DNA of 64,000 bases, taken from NCBI RefSeq assembly GCF_017347585.1, contig NZ_AP024480.1:1634001-1698000 (forward strand), written 5' to 3'. The notes below the pieces were generated by a model. The model saw only the letters and a list, made by a program, of their open reading frames with translations. It searched no databases and was not told where the DNA came from. Both the position numbers and the translations under genes were made by a program. Within the stretch, counting starts at the first letter, position 1; each line of letters starts with the position of its first letter. The DNA comes from Caldicellulosiruptor diazotrophicus (GTDB lineage: Bacteria > Bacillota > Thermoanaerobacteria > Caldicellulosiruptorales > Caldicellulosiruptoraceae). Shown one piece after another: positions 44,836 through 54,609 of this stretch.

Positions 44836-46133
44836 ATGTTAAGATAGATGGAAAAAGAAAAATAAACTCAAATGTAACTGTTCCTCCTGACAAATCAATA
44901 TCCCATAGAAGTATCATGATTGGAAGTCTGGCAAAAGGTGTGACAGAGATAGAAAACTTTCTCTTTTCGGATGATTGTTTAGCAACCATAAATTGTTTCA
45001 AAAATCTTGGCACTGATATAGAAATTCGAAATGACAAAATAATAGTTATAGGGAACGATTTTAGCCTCTTTGCTCCAAAACGGATACTGGACTGCCAAAA
45101 TTCAGGAACAACCACAAGACTTCTTCTTGGAATTTTAGCAACCCAGGAATTTGAGTCCATTTTGACAGGTGATGGCTCCCTTAAAAAAAGACCAATGAAA
45201 AGAGTTACAGTACCTCTTACTCAAATGGGAGCTGAGTTTGAGTTTTTAGAAAAAGAAGATTTCTTGCCGATTAAGGTAAAAGGCAACAAAAAATTAAAAC
45301 CAATTGAGTATACCCTACCTATTCCAAGTGCTCAGGTAAAATCTGCATTGATTTTTGCATCTTTAAAAGCTGAAGGTAAAAGTGTTATAAAAGAAAGTCC
45401 TAAGTCAAGAGATCACACAGAGCTCATGTTAAAACATGCGGGAGCAAATATAAAAAGCTGGGAAAAAGATGGAGTATATTCAGTAGAAATACTGCCAAGT
45501 CAACTTTCCAGTATAAAGATAAAGATTCCATCAGATATATCATCTGCAGCATTTTTTATTGTCCTTGCCCTTATATGTGAAGATAGCTCAGTGGTCATTG
45601 AAAACTGCATTTTAAATCCAACAAGAACGGGCATAATTGATGTTCTAAAACAGATGGGTGCTGATATTAGAATTGAAGATATAGAAAATAGAAACGGAGA
45701 GCTTGTGGGAAAAATAGTTGCAAGAAGCAGCAACCTAAAAGGTGTAAAGGTTGACAAAAACGATATTCCGCGCATCATAGACGAAATACCTATTTTGGCA
45801 GTTGCAGCAGCGTTTGCCGATGGTAAAACCACAATTGACCATGCTTCAGAGCTAAGAGTAAAAGAGAGTGATAGAATAAAGACAACAGTTCAGATGCTGA
45901 AAAGTTTTGGAGCTGAGTGCTATGAACTTGAAAATGGACTTGAAATAATTGGCTCAAAGGAAAAACTCAAAAGTGCTATTGTAAATTCATATAAAGACCA
46001 TAGAATAGCAATGGCAGCATCAATCATGGCGTGTGCAGTTGATGGCGAAAGTACCATTTTAGATGCAGAGTGTGCATCAATCTCTTTTCCAAACTTTTAC
46101 GATATTCTTTTTTCCTCAACAAAAAAAATATAA
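44832..46133 (+). CDS. aroA: 3-phosphoshikimate 1-carboxyvinyltransferase (EPSP synthase)
   Basis: Sixth shikimate step, transferring enolpyruvate from PEP to shikimate 3-phosphate. The 433-residue protein shows PPDKSISHRSIMIG near 17, DCQNSGTTTRLLLGI near 88, GDGSLKKRPMKR near 115, the catalytic ESDRIKT region near 347 and the C-terminal YKDHRIAMA near 388. It is last in the operon and ends at a bidirectional terminator. Confidence 0.96.
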   Translation: MNVKIDGKRKINSNVTVPPDKSISHRSIMIGSLAKGVTEIENFLFSDDCLATINCFKNLGTDIEIRNDKIIVIGNDFSLFAPKRILDCQNSGTTTRLLLGILATQEFESILTGDGSLKKRPMKRVTVPLTQMGAEFEFLEKEDFLPIKVKGNKKLKPIEYTLPIPSAQVKSALIFASLKAEGKSVIKESPKSRDHTELMLKHAGANIKSWEKDGVYSVEILPSQLSSIKIKIPSDISSAAFFIVLALICEDSSVVIENCILNPTRTGIIDVLKQMGADIRIEDIENRNGELVGKIVARSSNLKGVKVDKNDIPRIIDEIPILAVAAAFADGKTTIDHASELRVKESDRIKTTVQMLKSFGAECYELENGLEIIGSKEKLKSAIVNSYKDHRIAMAASIMACAVDGESTILDAECASISFPNFYDILFSSTKKI

Positions 46134-46160
46134 AAAAGGGGCTAATTGGCCCCTTTTTTT
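46132..46160. terminator. Bidirectional terminator between aroA and deoR-type gene
   Basis: AAAAAA-GGGGC-TAATTG-GCCCC-TTTTTTT: a GC stem with A and T tracts on both sides between convergent genes. Confidence 0.88.
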
Positions 46161-46923
46161 AGCAATATACAATCTCAACATTTTTCTCTCTGATTGCATT
46201 TTCTTGACTTGGTGGTAGTATCTTGTCTGTGAATATAAAATCAACATCATCAAGCGTCGCAATGTTTACTAAAGCTGTCTTGTTCATCTTTGTATGGTCT
46301 GCTATCATGTAGACTTTATCCGCTATTTCAATCATAAGTTTTTTAACCTGAGCTTCAAGTTCGTTTGACTCAGTAAACCCTTTTTCAATATCAAAGCCTT
46401 TGCATGATATTATTGCTTTGTTTGCATTTAAAGAACGCAAAGTTTGTTCAGCTATTGGTCCAACAAGCGACAAAGATTTGTTTCTAAGTGTCCCACCAGT
46501 TGAAATAACCTTTATTGTGTCTTCAAAAACTTTTAGCTCATTGATTATCTGTTCTGAGTTTGTAATAACAGTTATTTTTTTCTTCGTTTTTAAAAGCTTT
46601 GCAACCTGAAGCGCAGACGTGCTCGAATCCATTACAAGAGTATCGCCATCTTCGATGTACTTTATCAAGCTCAATGCTATCTGTTTTTTACCTTCTATGT
46701 TAGTAACATTTCTAAACTCAAAAGGAATATCAACATTGTAATTTTCAACTAAAACTGCCCCGCCATATGTCCTTTTCAAAAGTCCTTCTTTTTCAAGCTT
46801 TTCGAGGTCACGCCTAATAGTTTCTTCTGTAACATTGAAAAGCTTTGCAAGTTCAGGTACAAGCACGCTTTTGTTTTCATTGAGCATTGCCATAATCTTT
46901 TGTCTTCGTTCAATTGCAAGCAC
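46159..46923 (-). CDS. DeoR-family transcriptional regulator
   Basis: Sugar-phosphate-responsive repressor of 254 residues. The N-terminal HTH reads VPELAKLFNVTEETIRRDLEKLEKEGLL near 17-44, followed by RTYGGAV, and the C-terminal ISOCOT-like sensor domain has DSSTSALQVAKLL near 98 and STGGTLRNKSLSLVGP near 140. It lies nine bases downstream of the rhaB-type kinase gene, so it probably controls that gene and rhamnose use. The GTG start at 46923 follows AGAGGAAAA. Confidence 0.88.
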   Translation of the reverse strand: MLAIERRQKIMAMLNENKSVLVPELAKLFNVTEETIRRDLEKLEKEGLLKRTYGGAVLVENYNVDIPFEFRNVTNIEGKKQIALSLIKYIEDGDTLVMDSSTSALQVAKLLKTKKKITVITNSEQIINELKVFEDTIKVISTGGTLRNKSLSLVGPIAEQTLRSLNANKAIISCKGFDIEKGFTESNELEAQVKKLMIEIADKVYMIADHTKMNKTALVNIATLDDVDFIFTDKILPPSQENAIREKNVEIVYC

Positions 46924-46931
46924 TTTTCCTC

Positions 46932-48353
46932 TTACCTCCCTTTGTAGTATTCAAATTGGACACTCTTTTTTAAAAGATCTCTTCCTTCCTGCAGACTTCT
47001 AATCTCCCCCAAAGCTATAAGCTGCATAAGAATATTACCAAGCACTGTTGCCTCAACAGGTCCTGCTACAACATCTCTTTGCGTAAACTTTGCTGTAAGC
47101 TCACAAAGATACTTATCTCTAATACCTCCACCTACCATATTTATTGTGGAAATCTTGAATCCTGTTAAGTTCTCTATCTCTTCAACTGTTGCCTGGTACT
47201 TCTTAACAATTCCATTGTAAGCTGCTCTTGCAATGTCGCCAAGTGTTTCTGGTTCTTCCCCAAAATATATTTTGCAAAAGTTCTTTATCTCCGAAATGAT
47301 ATCAACAGGTGCTAAAAACCGTTCATTGTCAGGGTCAATTGCGTAATCAACATGTGATTTTTGCGCAAGTTCACTTATGAGATTATAATTTACTTCTTCA
47401 AACTTTTTGCTCCATGCACTTTTTAGTTGCTGGATAATCCAAAGACCTGTGATGTTTTTCAAAAACCTTATTTTGTTCTCAACCCCGCCTTCGTTCGTAA
47501 AGTTTTTCTCAAATGTTTTTTCATTTATCAAAGGTCTGTCAAGCTCGACACCCATCAACGACCATGTACCACAGCTAAGATAAACTGTTTGTTTTCCGTC
47601 AGAAAATGGTGCTGCTGCTACAGCTGAAGCTGTGTCGTGACTACCTACTGCTACAACAGGTATACTCTCTACTTCAAGTTCTTCTTGAACATCTTTTGAA
47701 AGCTTTCCTAAAATGTTTCCTGGATAAATTATATCATTAAATAAATCTTTTTCAAACCCAAGTTTTTCAATGATATCAAAACACCATGTTCTCTTGTGTG
47801 CATCTAAGAGCTGAGAAGTCGAAGCAATAGTGTATTCGTTTACCTTTTCACCTGTTAGAAAATAAGTAAAAAGATCTGGCATAAACAAAAGAGAAGAAGC
47901 ATTTTTCATTATCTCAGTTCTTGTCTTGTAGTCTATGTAAAGCTGGAAAATGGTGTTGAAATTCATAAATTGAATACCAGTGGTGTTATACAGCTGATTG
48001 AGGGGTATAATGTTTCCTACTTCCTCAATAGCTGATTTTGTTCTCAGGTCACGATAATGATAGGGGTTTGAAATAAGATTTCCCTGTTTGTCTATCAAAC
48101 CATAATCTACACCCCATGTGTCAACCCCTATGCTTGTTATACTTTCAAATTGCTTTTTTGCTTTGTAGATTCCAATCTTAAGATTGTTAAAAAGGTAAAG
48201 AAAATCCCAAAAAAGATTTTTACCAAGCCTCACAGGATTGTTTTCGAACCTGTGAACCTCACAAAGCTCCAAAACAGACCCATCGAACCTTCCAACAAAA
48301 ATCCTGCCATTTGACGCACCAAAATCAGCACCGATGCAATTTATACTCTTCAT
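46932..48353 (-). CDS. rhaB: Rhamnulokinase (FGGY family)
   Basis: Sugar kinase of 473 residues phosphorylating L-rhamnulose. The N-terminal ATPase motif GADFGASNGRIFVGRFDG near 7, VDTWGVDYGLID near 77, SHDTASAVAAAPF near 245, SCGTWSLMGVELDRP near 265 and MVGGGIRDKYLCELTA near 403 fit RhaB rather than xylulokinase. No rhaA or rhaD gene is in the window, so the assignment to rhamnose over another deoxy sugar rests on family pattern. GGGGG precedes the ATG. Confidence 0.85.
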   Translation of the reverse strand: MKSINCIGADFGASNGRIFVGRFDGSVLELCEVHRFENNPVRLGKNLFWDFLYLFNNLKIGIYKAKKQFESITSIGVDTWGVDYGLIDKQGNLISNPYHYRDLRTKSAIEEVGNIIPLNQLYNTTGIQFMNFNTIFQLYIDYKTRTEIMKNASSLLFMPDLFTYFLTGEKVNEYTIASTSQLLDAHKRTWCFDIIEKLGFEKDLFNDIIYPGNILGKLSKDVQEELEVESIPVVAVGSHDTASAVAAAPFSDGKQTVYLSCGTWSLMGVELDRPLINEKTFEKNFTNEGGVENKIRFLKNITGLWIIQQLKSAWSKKFEEVNYNLISELAQKSHVDYAIDPDNERFLAPVDIISEIKNFCKIYFGEEPETLGDIARAAYNGIVKKYQATVEEIENLTGFKISTINMVGGGIRDKYLCELTAKFTQRDVVAGPVEATVLGNILMQLIALGEIRSLQEGRDLLKKSVQFEYYKGR

Positions 48354-48403
48354 TTTTGTCCCCCTTATTTTGTTTTAGTCATTTTATGTTTGTTTTTATT
48401 ATA

Positions 48404-48961
48404 TCATATTTGAGTTTTGTTTGCTATTTTTAAATAATCTTTTCTCGTTATTCCCATAATAATTACATCATGAAACTTTCCTTCAATAAGTCTTGCCTCT
48501 CTTAAAACTCCCTCAATCTTAAATCCGCACTTCTGATATGCCTTGATTGCCCTTACATTCTCATCAAAAGTATCAAGCTCAATCCTATTTATATCAAGTG
48601 TATCAAAAAGGTATCTCACAAACGCCTTAATTGCATCGGTGCCAAATCCTTTCCCCCAGTAACTCTTTTCTCCAATATGTATGCCAAGAACTACCACTTT
48701 GTTGACAGAATCATAATCTCTATAGGAAATAGAACCAATAGGCTTTTTAGATTCCTTCGTTTCTATGATAAATCTTCTAACAGAAGAGGAGGAGCGCCTG
48801 TAATACCATCTTCGAAACTCTCCTATTGTAACACTTGAAATATTTGTTTCTGCCCTTGCCCAGTAGGCAACTTCTGGATCATTTGCCCATTTTTGAAGAT
48901 ATTTTAAGTCTCCCCACCTAACCTCTCTTATATTCACAAGTTCACCTTGCGCTACTATCAA
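48404..48961 (-). CDS. GNAT acetyltransferase, RimJ/RimL type
   Basis: Acetyl-CoA-dependent N-acetyltransferase of 185 residues. The acceptor-side region LREVRWGDLKYLQKW-like is at the N-terminus, then LGIHIGEKSYWGKGFGTDAIKAF near 92, which holds the CoA-binding Q/RxxGxG/A-type loop, and IELDTFDENVRAIKAYQKCGFKIEG near 127. The substrate (protein N-terminus, spermidine or antibiotic) cannot be told. The TTG start at 48961 is supported by AAGGTG. Confidence 0.82.
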   Translation of the reverse strand: MIVAQGELVNIREVRWGDLKYLQKWANDPEVAYWARAETNISSVTIGEFRRWYYRRSSSSVRRFIIETKESKKPIGSISYRDYDSVNKVVVLGIHIGEKSYWGKGFGTDAIKAFVRYLFDTLDINRIELDTFDENVRAIKAYQKCGFKIEGVLREARLIEGKFHDVIIMGITRKDYLKIANKTQI

Positions 48962-48967
48962 TTTCTT

Positions 48968-49444
48968 TCACACCTTTTCCAAATATGCTACAACCCCGTA
49001 AGGAGTAACTTCTGCTATTGCAAACGTCTTTGAACCATCTCTTGAAAAAGCTAAACTTCCCGGATTCAAGAAAAGAATCCCGTCCGAATAAAACTCCTCC
49101 TGTTGATGAGTATGACCAAAAAAGCATGCATCTACTCTAAACGCTTTTGCATGGTTTACAATAAGGTCATATGTAGATTTCACAGAATACATATGACCAT
49201 GCGTAATAAGTATTTTTTTGCTGCCAAGCTCAATTACTTGCTCAGACGGAAAATCCTTTGTAAAGTCATTGTTCCCCCTGACAATTTCAAACTTGAGATT
49301 GGGGAACCTATTCTGAAGATAAACAGCATCTTTTACTAAATCTCCAAGATGAATACACATCTGAACATTCTTTTCGTACTTTTTTATAATCCTCTCTGCA
49401 TCATATACAATCCCGTGTGTATCACTAATCACAAGTACCTTCAT
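48968..49444 (-). CDS. YfcE/MJ0936-type metallophosphoesterase
   Basis: Calcineurin-like phosphodiesterase of about 158 residues. Metal motifs are visible in order: VISDTHG near 5, HLGDLVKDA near 33, VRGNNDF near 56, ITHGHMY near 77 and GHTHQQE near 103. The start is the ATG at 49444 with GGGTGAG upstream, overlapping the end of rdgB by 20 bases. The order rph-rdgB-yfcE is conserved in Firmicutes; the physiological substrate of this family is not settled. Confidence 0.88.
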   Translation of the reverse strand: MKVLVISDTHGIVYDAERIIKKYEKNVQMCIHLGDLVKDAVYLQNRFPNLKFEIVRGNNDFTKDFPSEQVIELGSKKILITHGHMYSVKSTYDLIVNHAKAFRVDACFFGHTHQQEEFYSDGILFLNPGSLAFSRDGSKTFAIAEVTPYGVVAYLEKV

Positions 49445-50036
49445 TGTAAATCTCACCCAGGATCTTTTTTAGGTTTTCAAAAGCCTTTGATCTGTGAGAT
49501 ATTTGATTTTTTATTTGGCTATCAAGCTCAGCAAATGTTTTATCAAATCCATCAGGTATAAAAATAGGATCATATCCAAACCCATTTTTTCCTTTTGGTT
49601 CTAATGCAATTTTACCACGGCAAATCCCTTTAGTCTGATATATCCTACCTTGCTGGTCAATAAAAACAAGAACACATATGAACTGTGCACCTCTTTTGTC
49701 TTCTGGCACATCTTTTAACTCATCCAAAAGTTTTTTTATTCTATCCTCATCAGTCGCTTTCTCCCCTGCATACCTTGCAGACATCACACCCGGTTTTCCA
49801 CCCAAAGCATCTACCTCAAGACCAGAATCATCAGCAAGTGTCGGCTGCCTGTAAAGGGTATAAATAGTTTTTGCCTTTTTTAGAGCATTGTCTTCAAATG
49901 TACTACCATCTTCTATGATGTTTATATTGATGTCAAAATCTTTCAGTGTAACCACGTCGTTAAAATAACCTCCAATGAGCTGCTTTATTTCTTTTGCTTT
50001 CCCCTCATTCTTGGTCGCAACGAGAAGTTTTCTCAT
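49425..50036 (-). CDS. rdgB: XTP/dITP diphosphatase (non-canonical purine NTP pyrophosphatase)
   Basis: House-cleaning enzyme removing dITP and XTP from the nucleotide pool. The 203-residue protein has [18 protein letters not shown] at the N-terminus, [13 protein letters not shown] near 53, [24 protein letters not shown] near 70, and [12 protein letters not shown] near 147, all HAM1 signatures. The start is placed at the ATG at 50036, giving the standard N-terminus; it overlaps the rph 3' end by 32 bases. Confidence 0.94.
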   Translation of the reverse strand: MRKLLVATKNEGKAKEIKQLIGGYFNDVVTLKDFDININIIEDGSTFEDNALKKAKTIYTLYRQPTLADDSGLEVDALGGKPGVMSARYAGEKATDEDRIKKLLDELKDVPEDKRGAQFICVLVFIDQQGRIYQTKGICRGKIALEPKGKNGFGYDPIFIPDGFDKTFAELDSQIKNQISHRSKAFENLKKILGEIYNEGTCD

Positions 50037-50781
50037 CTTTCGGCACACTCCCAACAAGATTACAGTCTTTACCTAAAACTTCTTTCTGTATTTCTATTAT
50101 CTTTTGTATGCCTTGCTTCCCAAGTTCTAAAAGTTTTTGAAACTGTTCCCACGAAAAAGGCGAGCCTTCGGCAGTTCCCTGTATCTCAATAAACTCACCT
50201 TTATCGTTCATGACAAGGTTCATATCAACTGCAGCTTTAGAGTCTTCTTCAAAGCAAAGGTCAAGCATCTCAACACCGTCACAAATTCCCACAGATACAG
50301 CTGCAATAAAGTCTGTTACAGGAAAGTTTGAAATTATTTTTTCATCGTAAAGTTTTTTACATGCATCAAACATAGCAATAAACCCACCAGTTATAGAAGC
50401 TGTACGTGTTCCACCATCTGCTTGGATAACATCGCAGTCTATGATTATTACTCTTTCTCCAAGTACTTTAAAATTTATACCAGCTCTCAGAGCCCTACCT
50501 ATAAGTCTTTGAATTTCGTGACTTCTTCCACTGAGCCTTAGTTTATTTATATCTCTTACATTTCTCTGCTGGGTCGCACGCGGAAGCATTGAGTATTCAG
50601 CTGTTATCCATCCTTCCCCACTTCCCTTTTTAAACGGTGGTACCTTGTCGTCAATTGTTGCTGTAACAATCACCTTCGTGTTGCCCATTTCAATAAGACA
50701 TGAACCTTCTGCATATTTGATAAAATTTCGTGTTATTTTTATTGGTCGAAGTTCATCGTAAGATCTCTGGTCTTGTCTCAT
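50005..50781 (-). CDS. rph: Ribonuclease PH
   Basis: Phosphorolytic 3'-5' exoribonuclease that trims tRNA precursors. The 258 residues show [16 protein letters not shown] at the N-terminus, [15 protein letters not shown] near 55, [17 protein letters not shown] near 82, the phosphate-site arginine region [15 protein letters not shown] near 121 and [15 protein letters not shown] near 192. The ATG follows AAAGGAG. The C-terminus is about 10-15 residues longer than usual and overlaps rdgB. Confidence 0.96.
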   Translation of the reverse strand: MRQDQRSYDELRPIKITRNFIKYAEGSCLIEMGNTKVIVTATIDDKVPPFKKGSGEGWITAEYSMLPRATQQRNVRDINKLRLSGRSHEIQRLIGRALRAGINFKVLGERVIIIDCDVIQADGGTRTASITGGFIAMFDACKKLYDEKIISNFPVTDFIAAVSVGICDGVEMLDLCFEEDSKAAVDMNLVMNDKGEFIEIQGTAEGSPFSWEQFQKLLELGKQGIQKIIEIQKEVLGKDCNLVGSVPKDEKTSRCDQE

Positions 50782-50802
50782 TATCTTTTTGCTCCTTTCC
50801 TC

Positions 50803-51786
50803 TTACAGTCTTATTTTCAAACTGTTTAACTTAAACTGGTCCATATATATTTTTTCTCTCAAATCATACTGGTCAAGATAAGGTTCCTTCCCATCTATTG
50901 AAATCTTTAAATATTTGAGATTTTTGTCTAATTCTCTTGCAGTAAAACATATTGACGAAAGAACAATATCTACCTGGCTACTACCTTTTAGGATTAACAA
51001 CTCTTTTGAAAGATCAATATACAAAGTATTTTCTTTTAACTTTACATTATTCAATTTTAACCCATTTAACTTAGAAAATCTATAGCTAAGACTATTAATT
51101 AAACTTTTTAGTGCAAAGGTCATGGGAATATTTTTGAATTTGTCTGGAATGTCTATCCACTTAGGGATAAGAAAAATCTCTGAACAAACTCTCTGAGGAA
51201 CAAAAATTATAACCTGCCCTGTTTTTTTGCGTTCAAAGGCTTTGTTTGTATAGCTTTTCCCTTCATTGTAAAAGTATACTCTATCTACATTCTCAAACGA
51301 TGTCAAGTAAAAAGTTATTGCCTTGATGTAAAAATCTAAATACTTTTGTTTGTAAAACTCGCTACTCAAGTCGATAGTTGCAGCGTTTTTTTCAATTTTC
51401 AAGAAGTTTATCTTCACACTATCAGGAAAAATACAAAAAAGCCCAAAACTTCTGAGGGTGCGCTGTCGAGAAACTGAAAAAATAGAAAGTTCAAGCCCTC
51501 TTTTTGCAACATCAAGTGTTTTGTTTGATAAAACTTCTGTCAACACTAAGTTGTGATTTTTATCGCAAAAAATAGTTTTAATACTTGCAAGATTCTCACT
51601 TTGTCCAGTTTGTTGAGAAAAATAAACATCACTTTCCACAACCTCAAATTTGATACCATCGTCTGTTTGAGTGCTCTTGTTAGCGTAAGTACTTTCCTGT
51701 GAGGTGGAAGATAGATTTTCCCAGCTGCAACCTGCCAAAAAGATTAAAAAAGAAAACATAACAAAAAAAATAATTCTTTTTCTCAT
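50803..51786 (-). CDS. GerMN-domain lipoprotein
   Basis: Predicted lipoprotein of about 327 residues with signal peptide and lipobox FLAGC (Cys near 20). Two GerMN-like repeats follow, seen as parallel blocks VYFYNEGKSY and LSSEFY in the first half, and VKLKENTLYIDLSKELL and DGKEPYL in the second. In Bacillus, GerM acts in sporulation and germination and precedes rph, the same order as here. The start is the ATG at 51786, with GGGTGG six bases upstream. Confidence 0.78.
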   Translation of the reverse strand: MRKRIIFFVMFSFLIFLAGCSWENLSSTSQESTYANKSTQTDDGIKFEVVESDVYFSQQTGQSENLASIKTIFCDKNHNLVLTEVLSNKTLDVAKRGLELSIFSVSRQRTLRSFGLFCIFPDSVKINFLKIEKNAATIDLSSEFYKQKYLDFYIKAITFYLTSFENVDRVYFYNEGKSYTNKAFERKKTGQVIIFVPQRVCSEIFLIPKWIDIPDKFKNIPMTFALKSLINSLSYRFSKLNGLKLNNVKLKENTLYIDLSKELLILKGSSQVDIVLSSICFTARELDKNLKYLKISIDGKEPYLDQYDLREKIYMDQFKLNSLKIRL

Positions 51787-51894
51787 TCTAAACCACCCTT
51801 TCAAAAAAGTTATGTTAATCTTTCATACTAAGAAGAATATTTAATCTTTGGGCGGCTTAGAACAAGAAAAAGAACTTAAAAAACTTTTAATATC

Positions 51895-52875
51895 TTATCT
51901 TCTGGCAAGAAGCATGATAATCAGGGATGTCAAAGAAAAACAAATACTAACAAGATATAAAAATAAGACCGTCTGTTTTTGGTTCAAGCCAGCTTCCAAA
52001 AGTCTAAAATGTACCTGGCTTCTATCAGCCTGATAAATAGGTTTCCCCTCTTTGATTCTCTTGAATATAACAAAAAGATTGTCAAAGATAGGAAGTCCCA
52101 ACGTCAAAATGGGTACTATCAACGACACTACCGTTGCTACCTTAAACGTCCCTTCCACAGCAATTGTCCCAAGAACAAATCCTAAAAAAGTTGCACCACT
52201 GTCACCCATAAAAATTTTAGCAGGATGACGGTTGAATATCAAAAACGCAGACGACACACCTACTAAAGCTGCCGCCATATATGTTGAAACCCTTGCGGTT
52301 GATATTATGCTCAGGTTCATTAGCGCAACAAAAAACAGGGTTGTCCCGGAAATTGTGGTAATACCAGCTGCAAGTCCGTCTATCCCATCAATAAAGTTTA
52401 TAACAGTTGTTACTCCAAAAAGCCAAATAACTGTTGCTATATACTGGAACCAAACAGGAAAGCTTATGAATTTATGAGTAAAGGGATTTGTGATCCCTTC
52501 AATCTGTATTCCCATAAAGAATACTATTGAACATGCTAAAATCTGAACAATGAATTTTGGTAAAGCACTCAGTTCTTTCCCTTGTGATTTATACCAGTCA
52601 TCTAAAAGACCTATTGCTAAAATCAAGCATGAAGCAATAAAAAATCCTAAAAATTCTTTGCTAAAACCTCTTATCAAAAACTGGGATATAAAAAAAGCTA
52701 AAAAGAGAGCTATGCCACCTGTAACAGGTATTGGTGTTGAATGAATTTTTCGCGGGTTTGGTCTGTCTACAAAACCCAGTTCAATAGATTTTTTCTGCAC
52801 ATATGGTGTTATGATGGTTACAAGGACAAACGCTACTAAAAATGAAAGCGCATCTTTTATCATAAGTTCAGCCAT
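51895..52875 (-). CDS. Undecaprenyl-phosphate GlcNAc-1-phosphate transferase-like (WecA/TagO, MraY family)
   Basis: Polytopic membrane enzyme of about 326 residues linking a sugar-1-phosphate to undecaprenyl phosphate, starting a wall polymer such as teichoic acid. Family motifs are RKIHSTPIPVTGGIALFLAF near 42, GLLDDWYKSQGKELSALPKF near 91 with the catalytic DD, NFIDGIDGLAAGI near 160, and IFMGDSGATFLGFVLG near 224. The start is the ATG at 52875 (GGAGGG upstream), whose ATGGCTGA overlaps the preceding stop. Which sugar is used cannot be told. Confidence 0.88.
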   Translation of the reverse strand: MAELMIKDALSFLVAFVLVTIITPYVQKKSIELGFVDRPNPRKIHSTPIPVTGGIALFLAFFISQFLIRGFSKEFLGFFIASCLILAIGLLDDWYKSQGKELSALPKFIVQILACSIVFFMGIQIEGITNPFTHKFISFPVWFQYIATVIWLFGVTTVINFIDGIDGLAAGITTISGTTLFFVALMNLSIISTARVSTYMAAALVGVSSAFLIFNRHPAKIFMGDSGATFLGFVLGTIAVEGTFKVATVVSLIVPILTLGLPIFDNLFVIFKRIKEGKPIYQADRSQVHFRLLEAGLNQKQTVLFLYLVSICFSLTSLIIMLLARR

Positions 52876-53380
52876 GGTTAGTCCCTCCAAAGATTTTGAG
52901 GCTCTTTAGTTTTTGCAAAATCAGCGTAAGAAGATAATCATATAGAATAAATATAACCTCTGAAGAAACAATTGTCAGAGCTAATCCAAATTTGAAATGA
53001 GGAAGTTCTTTTATAATTAGTTTGAACATAAAATATAAAATAATTAATGCAAGGTTGTAATACAAAAATTTCAAAAAAAATTCTAAATAAACAGGAAAAC
53101 CTCTTTCACATAAAGCTTTTATTAAAGGATATAGACCAAAAATTAAAATATAAACCACTGCTACAAACTTGTTAGGAACTAAAAAAAACCCTATTAAAGA
53201 ACTTGCAATATATACAACAAATCCCTCTTTAATCCCAAAAATCCAAACCATGATCATGATACTTATAGAACAAAGTATATAAAATATGCTATTCGCCCGC
53301 GGTAAGGTTGAAGCAAATATCAAAAAGATTATTGTAAGTGCCACCATCATACCTGCATATGTAATTTTCCTTGCATTCAA
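52868..53380 (-). CDS. Small integral membrane protein of unknown function
   Basis: I do not recognise a specific family. The 170-residue protein has five to six hydrophobic helices separated by short loops, beginning NARKITYAGMMVALTIIFL, reminiscent in layout of ECF S-components, but no ligand motif supports that. The TTG start at 53380 overlaps the cheR stop (TTGA) and has AAAGGTG upstream; its own end overlaps the wecA-like start. The cheR-membrane protein-transferase string is therefore translationally coupled. Confidence 0.7.
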   Translation of the reverse strand: MNARKITYAGMMVALTIIFLIFASTLPRANSIFYILCSISIMIMVWIFGIKEGFVVYIASSLIGFFLVPNKFVAVVYILIFGLYPLIKALCERGFPVYLEFFLKFLYYNLALIILYFMFKLIIKELPHFKFGLALTIVSSEVIFILYDYLLTLILQKLKSLKIFGGTNHG

Positions 53381-54159
53381 ATATTCATCACCTTTTCATA
53401 AAAGAAAGTTTTTATAGGTTTTAACCCATATTTTTGAGGCATTATTATCTGTTCAGTTGATCCTACAAACAAAATACCATTCATGACAAGTGACTTGTTA
53501 AAATTTCTGTAGACCATATCTTTTGCTTCCTCTGTAAAATATATTAAAACATTACGGCATACGATTAGGTCAATATCCTTTGGATATGGATCTTTCAAAA
53601 GGTCATGGTGTTTGAATTCAACACACCTTTTTATTTCATCACTTATGTAATATAATTCTCCATTTTCTCTAAAAAACCTCTTTACAAATTCCTGAGGCAG
53701 TCCTTCTAAACTCTTTTTTATATATACTCCTTCTTTGGCTTTTCTTATAGCATCATCATCAATATCGGTTGCTAAAATCTTTATTTCACTCAAAGAGAAA
53801 AATCTTGTTAAAAGCATCACAATTGAATATGGCTCTTCACCTGTAGAACATGCGGCAGACCATATCTTTGGTCTCTTTGTTCTCTTTAATATATACGGCA
53901 TGATTTCTTTTTCGAGTATCTCCCATTGTTGAGGGTTTCTGTAAAACTCAGATACATTGATTGTTAAATAGTTTATAAACTCGTTGAAAAGTTTCTGGTC
54001 CTTAGTCAATGCATTGTAATAATCTGCAAAAGTTTCAAACCCATTTTTTTTCATAAGAGACTCAATTCTTCTTTTCATTTGTTTTTCTTTATAATACGAA
54101 AGATTTATCCCTACATACTCCCAGATTTTTTTCTTGAACCATTCATAATCAAGCTGCAT
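53377..54159 (-). CDS. CheR-type protein-glutamate methyltransferase
   Basis: SAM-dependent methyltransferase that methylates glutamates on chemoreceptors. The 260 residues comprise an N-terminal helical domain (RRIESLMKKNGFETFADYYNAL near 27) and the catalytic domain: NVSEFYRNPQQWEIL near 68, SAACSTGEEPYSIVMLL near 100 (SAM loop), ATDIDDDAIRKAKEGVY near 127, and LIVCRNVLIYF near 200. No receptor, cheA or cheB gene is nearby, so it may act on receptors encoded elsewhere or serve a different target. Confidence 0.9.
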   Translation of the reverse strand: MQLDYEWFKKKIWEYVGINLSYYKEKQMKRRIESLMKKNGFETFADYYNALTKDQKLFNEFINYLTINVSEFYRNPQQWEILEKEIMPYILKRTKRPKIWSAACSTGEEPYSIVMLLTRFFSLSEIKILATDIDDDAIRKAKEGVYIKKSLEGLPQEFVKRFFRENGELYYISDEIKRCVEFKHHDLLKDPYPKDIDLIVCRNVLIYFTEEAKDMVYRNFNKSLVMNGILFVGSTEQIIMPQKYGLKPIKTFFYEKVMNI

Positions 54160-54183
54160 TTCTTACCCTCTTTCTACAAAATT

Positions 54184-54570
54184 TTATTGCTGACATCTGA
54201 AATTTGCATAAAACGCCTGAACATCTAATACAAGATATTCACCATCTTCTACAAATCCAACTCTTTGGAAAAAACCATCATTGAGACCTTTTTTTACTTT
54301 AATAAAACCTATTGAATTTCTATAACAAAAATTAATCTGCATTTTTAAAAGTCCGTCTCCCAATCCCATGTTTCTAAACTCTTCTTTCACAAAAATAGTA
54401 ATGATTTCACCTACACCATTTTCAACCTTAATCTGAGAAACCCCTAATATATTGTTGCTATCTAACACAACATGTGAAATTGCGCCTTCATCAAAAGGCA
54501 CATTGTTGATATAACAAAAATTTCTGATTTTTTCTCGGTTCTCCAGTAGTACTTCTTTAATTTCAATCAT
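54184..54570 (-). CDS. GNAT-family acetyltransferase
   Basis: Small acetyltransferase of about 128 residues with the GNAT core GVGEIITIFVKEEFRNMGLGDGLLKMQINFCYRN near 52-85, which holds the CoA-binding RNMGLG loop, and GFIKVKKGLNDGFFQRVGFVEDGEY near the C-terminus. The start is the ATG at 54570 with GAGGG seven bases upstream; longer open sequence upstream lacks a ribosome site and overlaps the mog promoter region. The substrate is unknown. Confidence 0.8.
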   Translation of the reverse strand: MIEIKEVLLENREKIRNFCYINNVPFDEGAISHVVLDSNNILGVSQIKVENGVGEIITIFVKEEFRNMGLGDGLLKMQINFCYRNSIGFIKVKKGLNDGFFQRVGFVEDGEYLVLDVQAFYANFRCQQ

Positions 54571-54609
54571 TAAATTTCCCTCTTTCAATACAAGAAAATA
54601 TCTTATATA

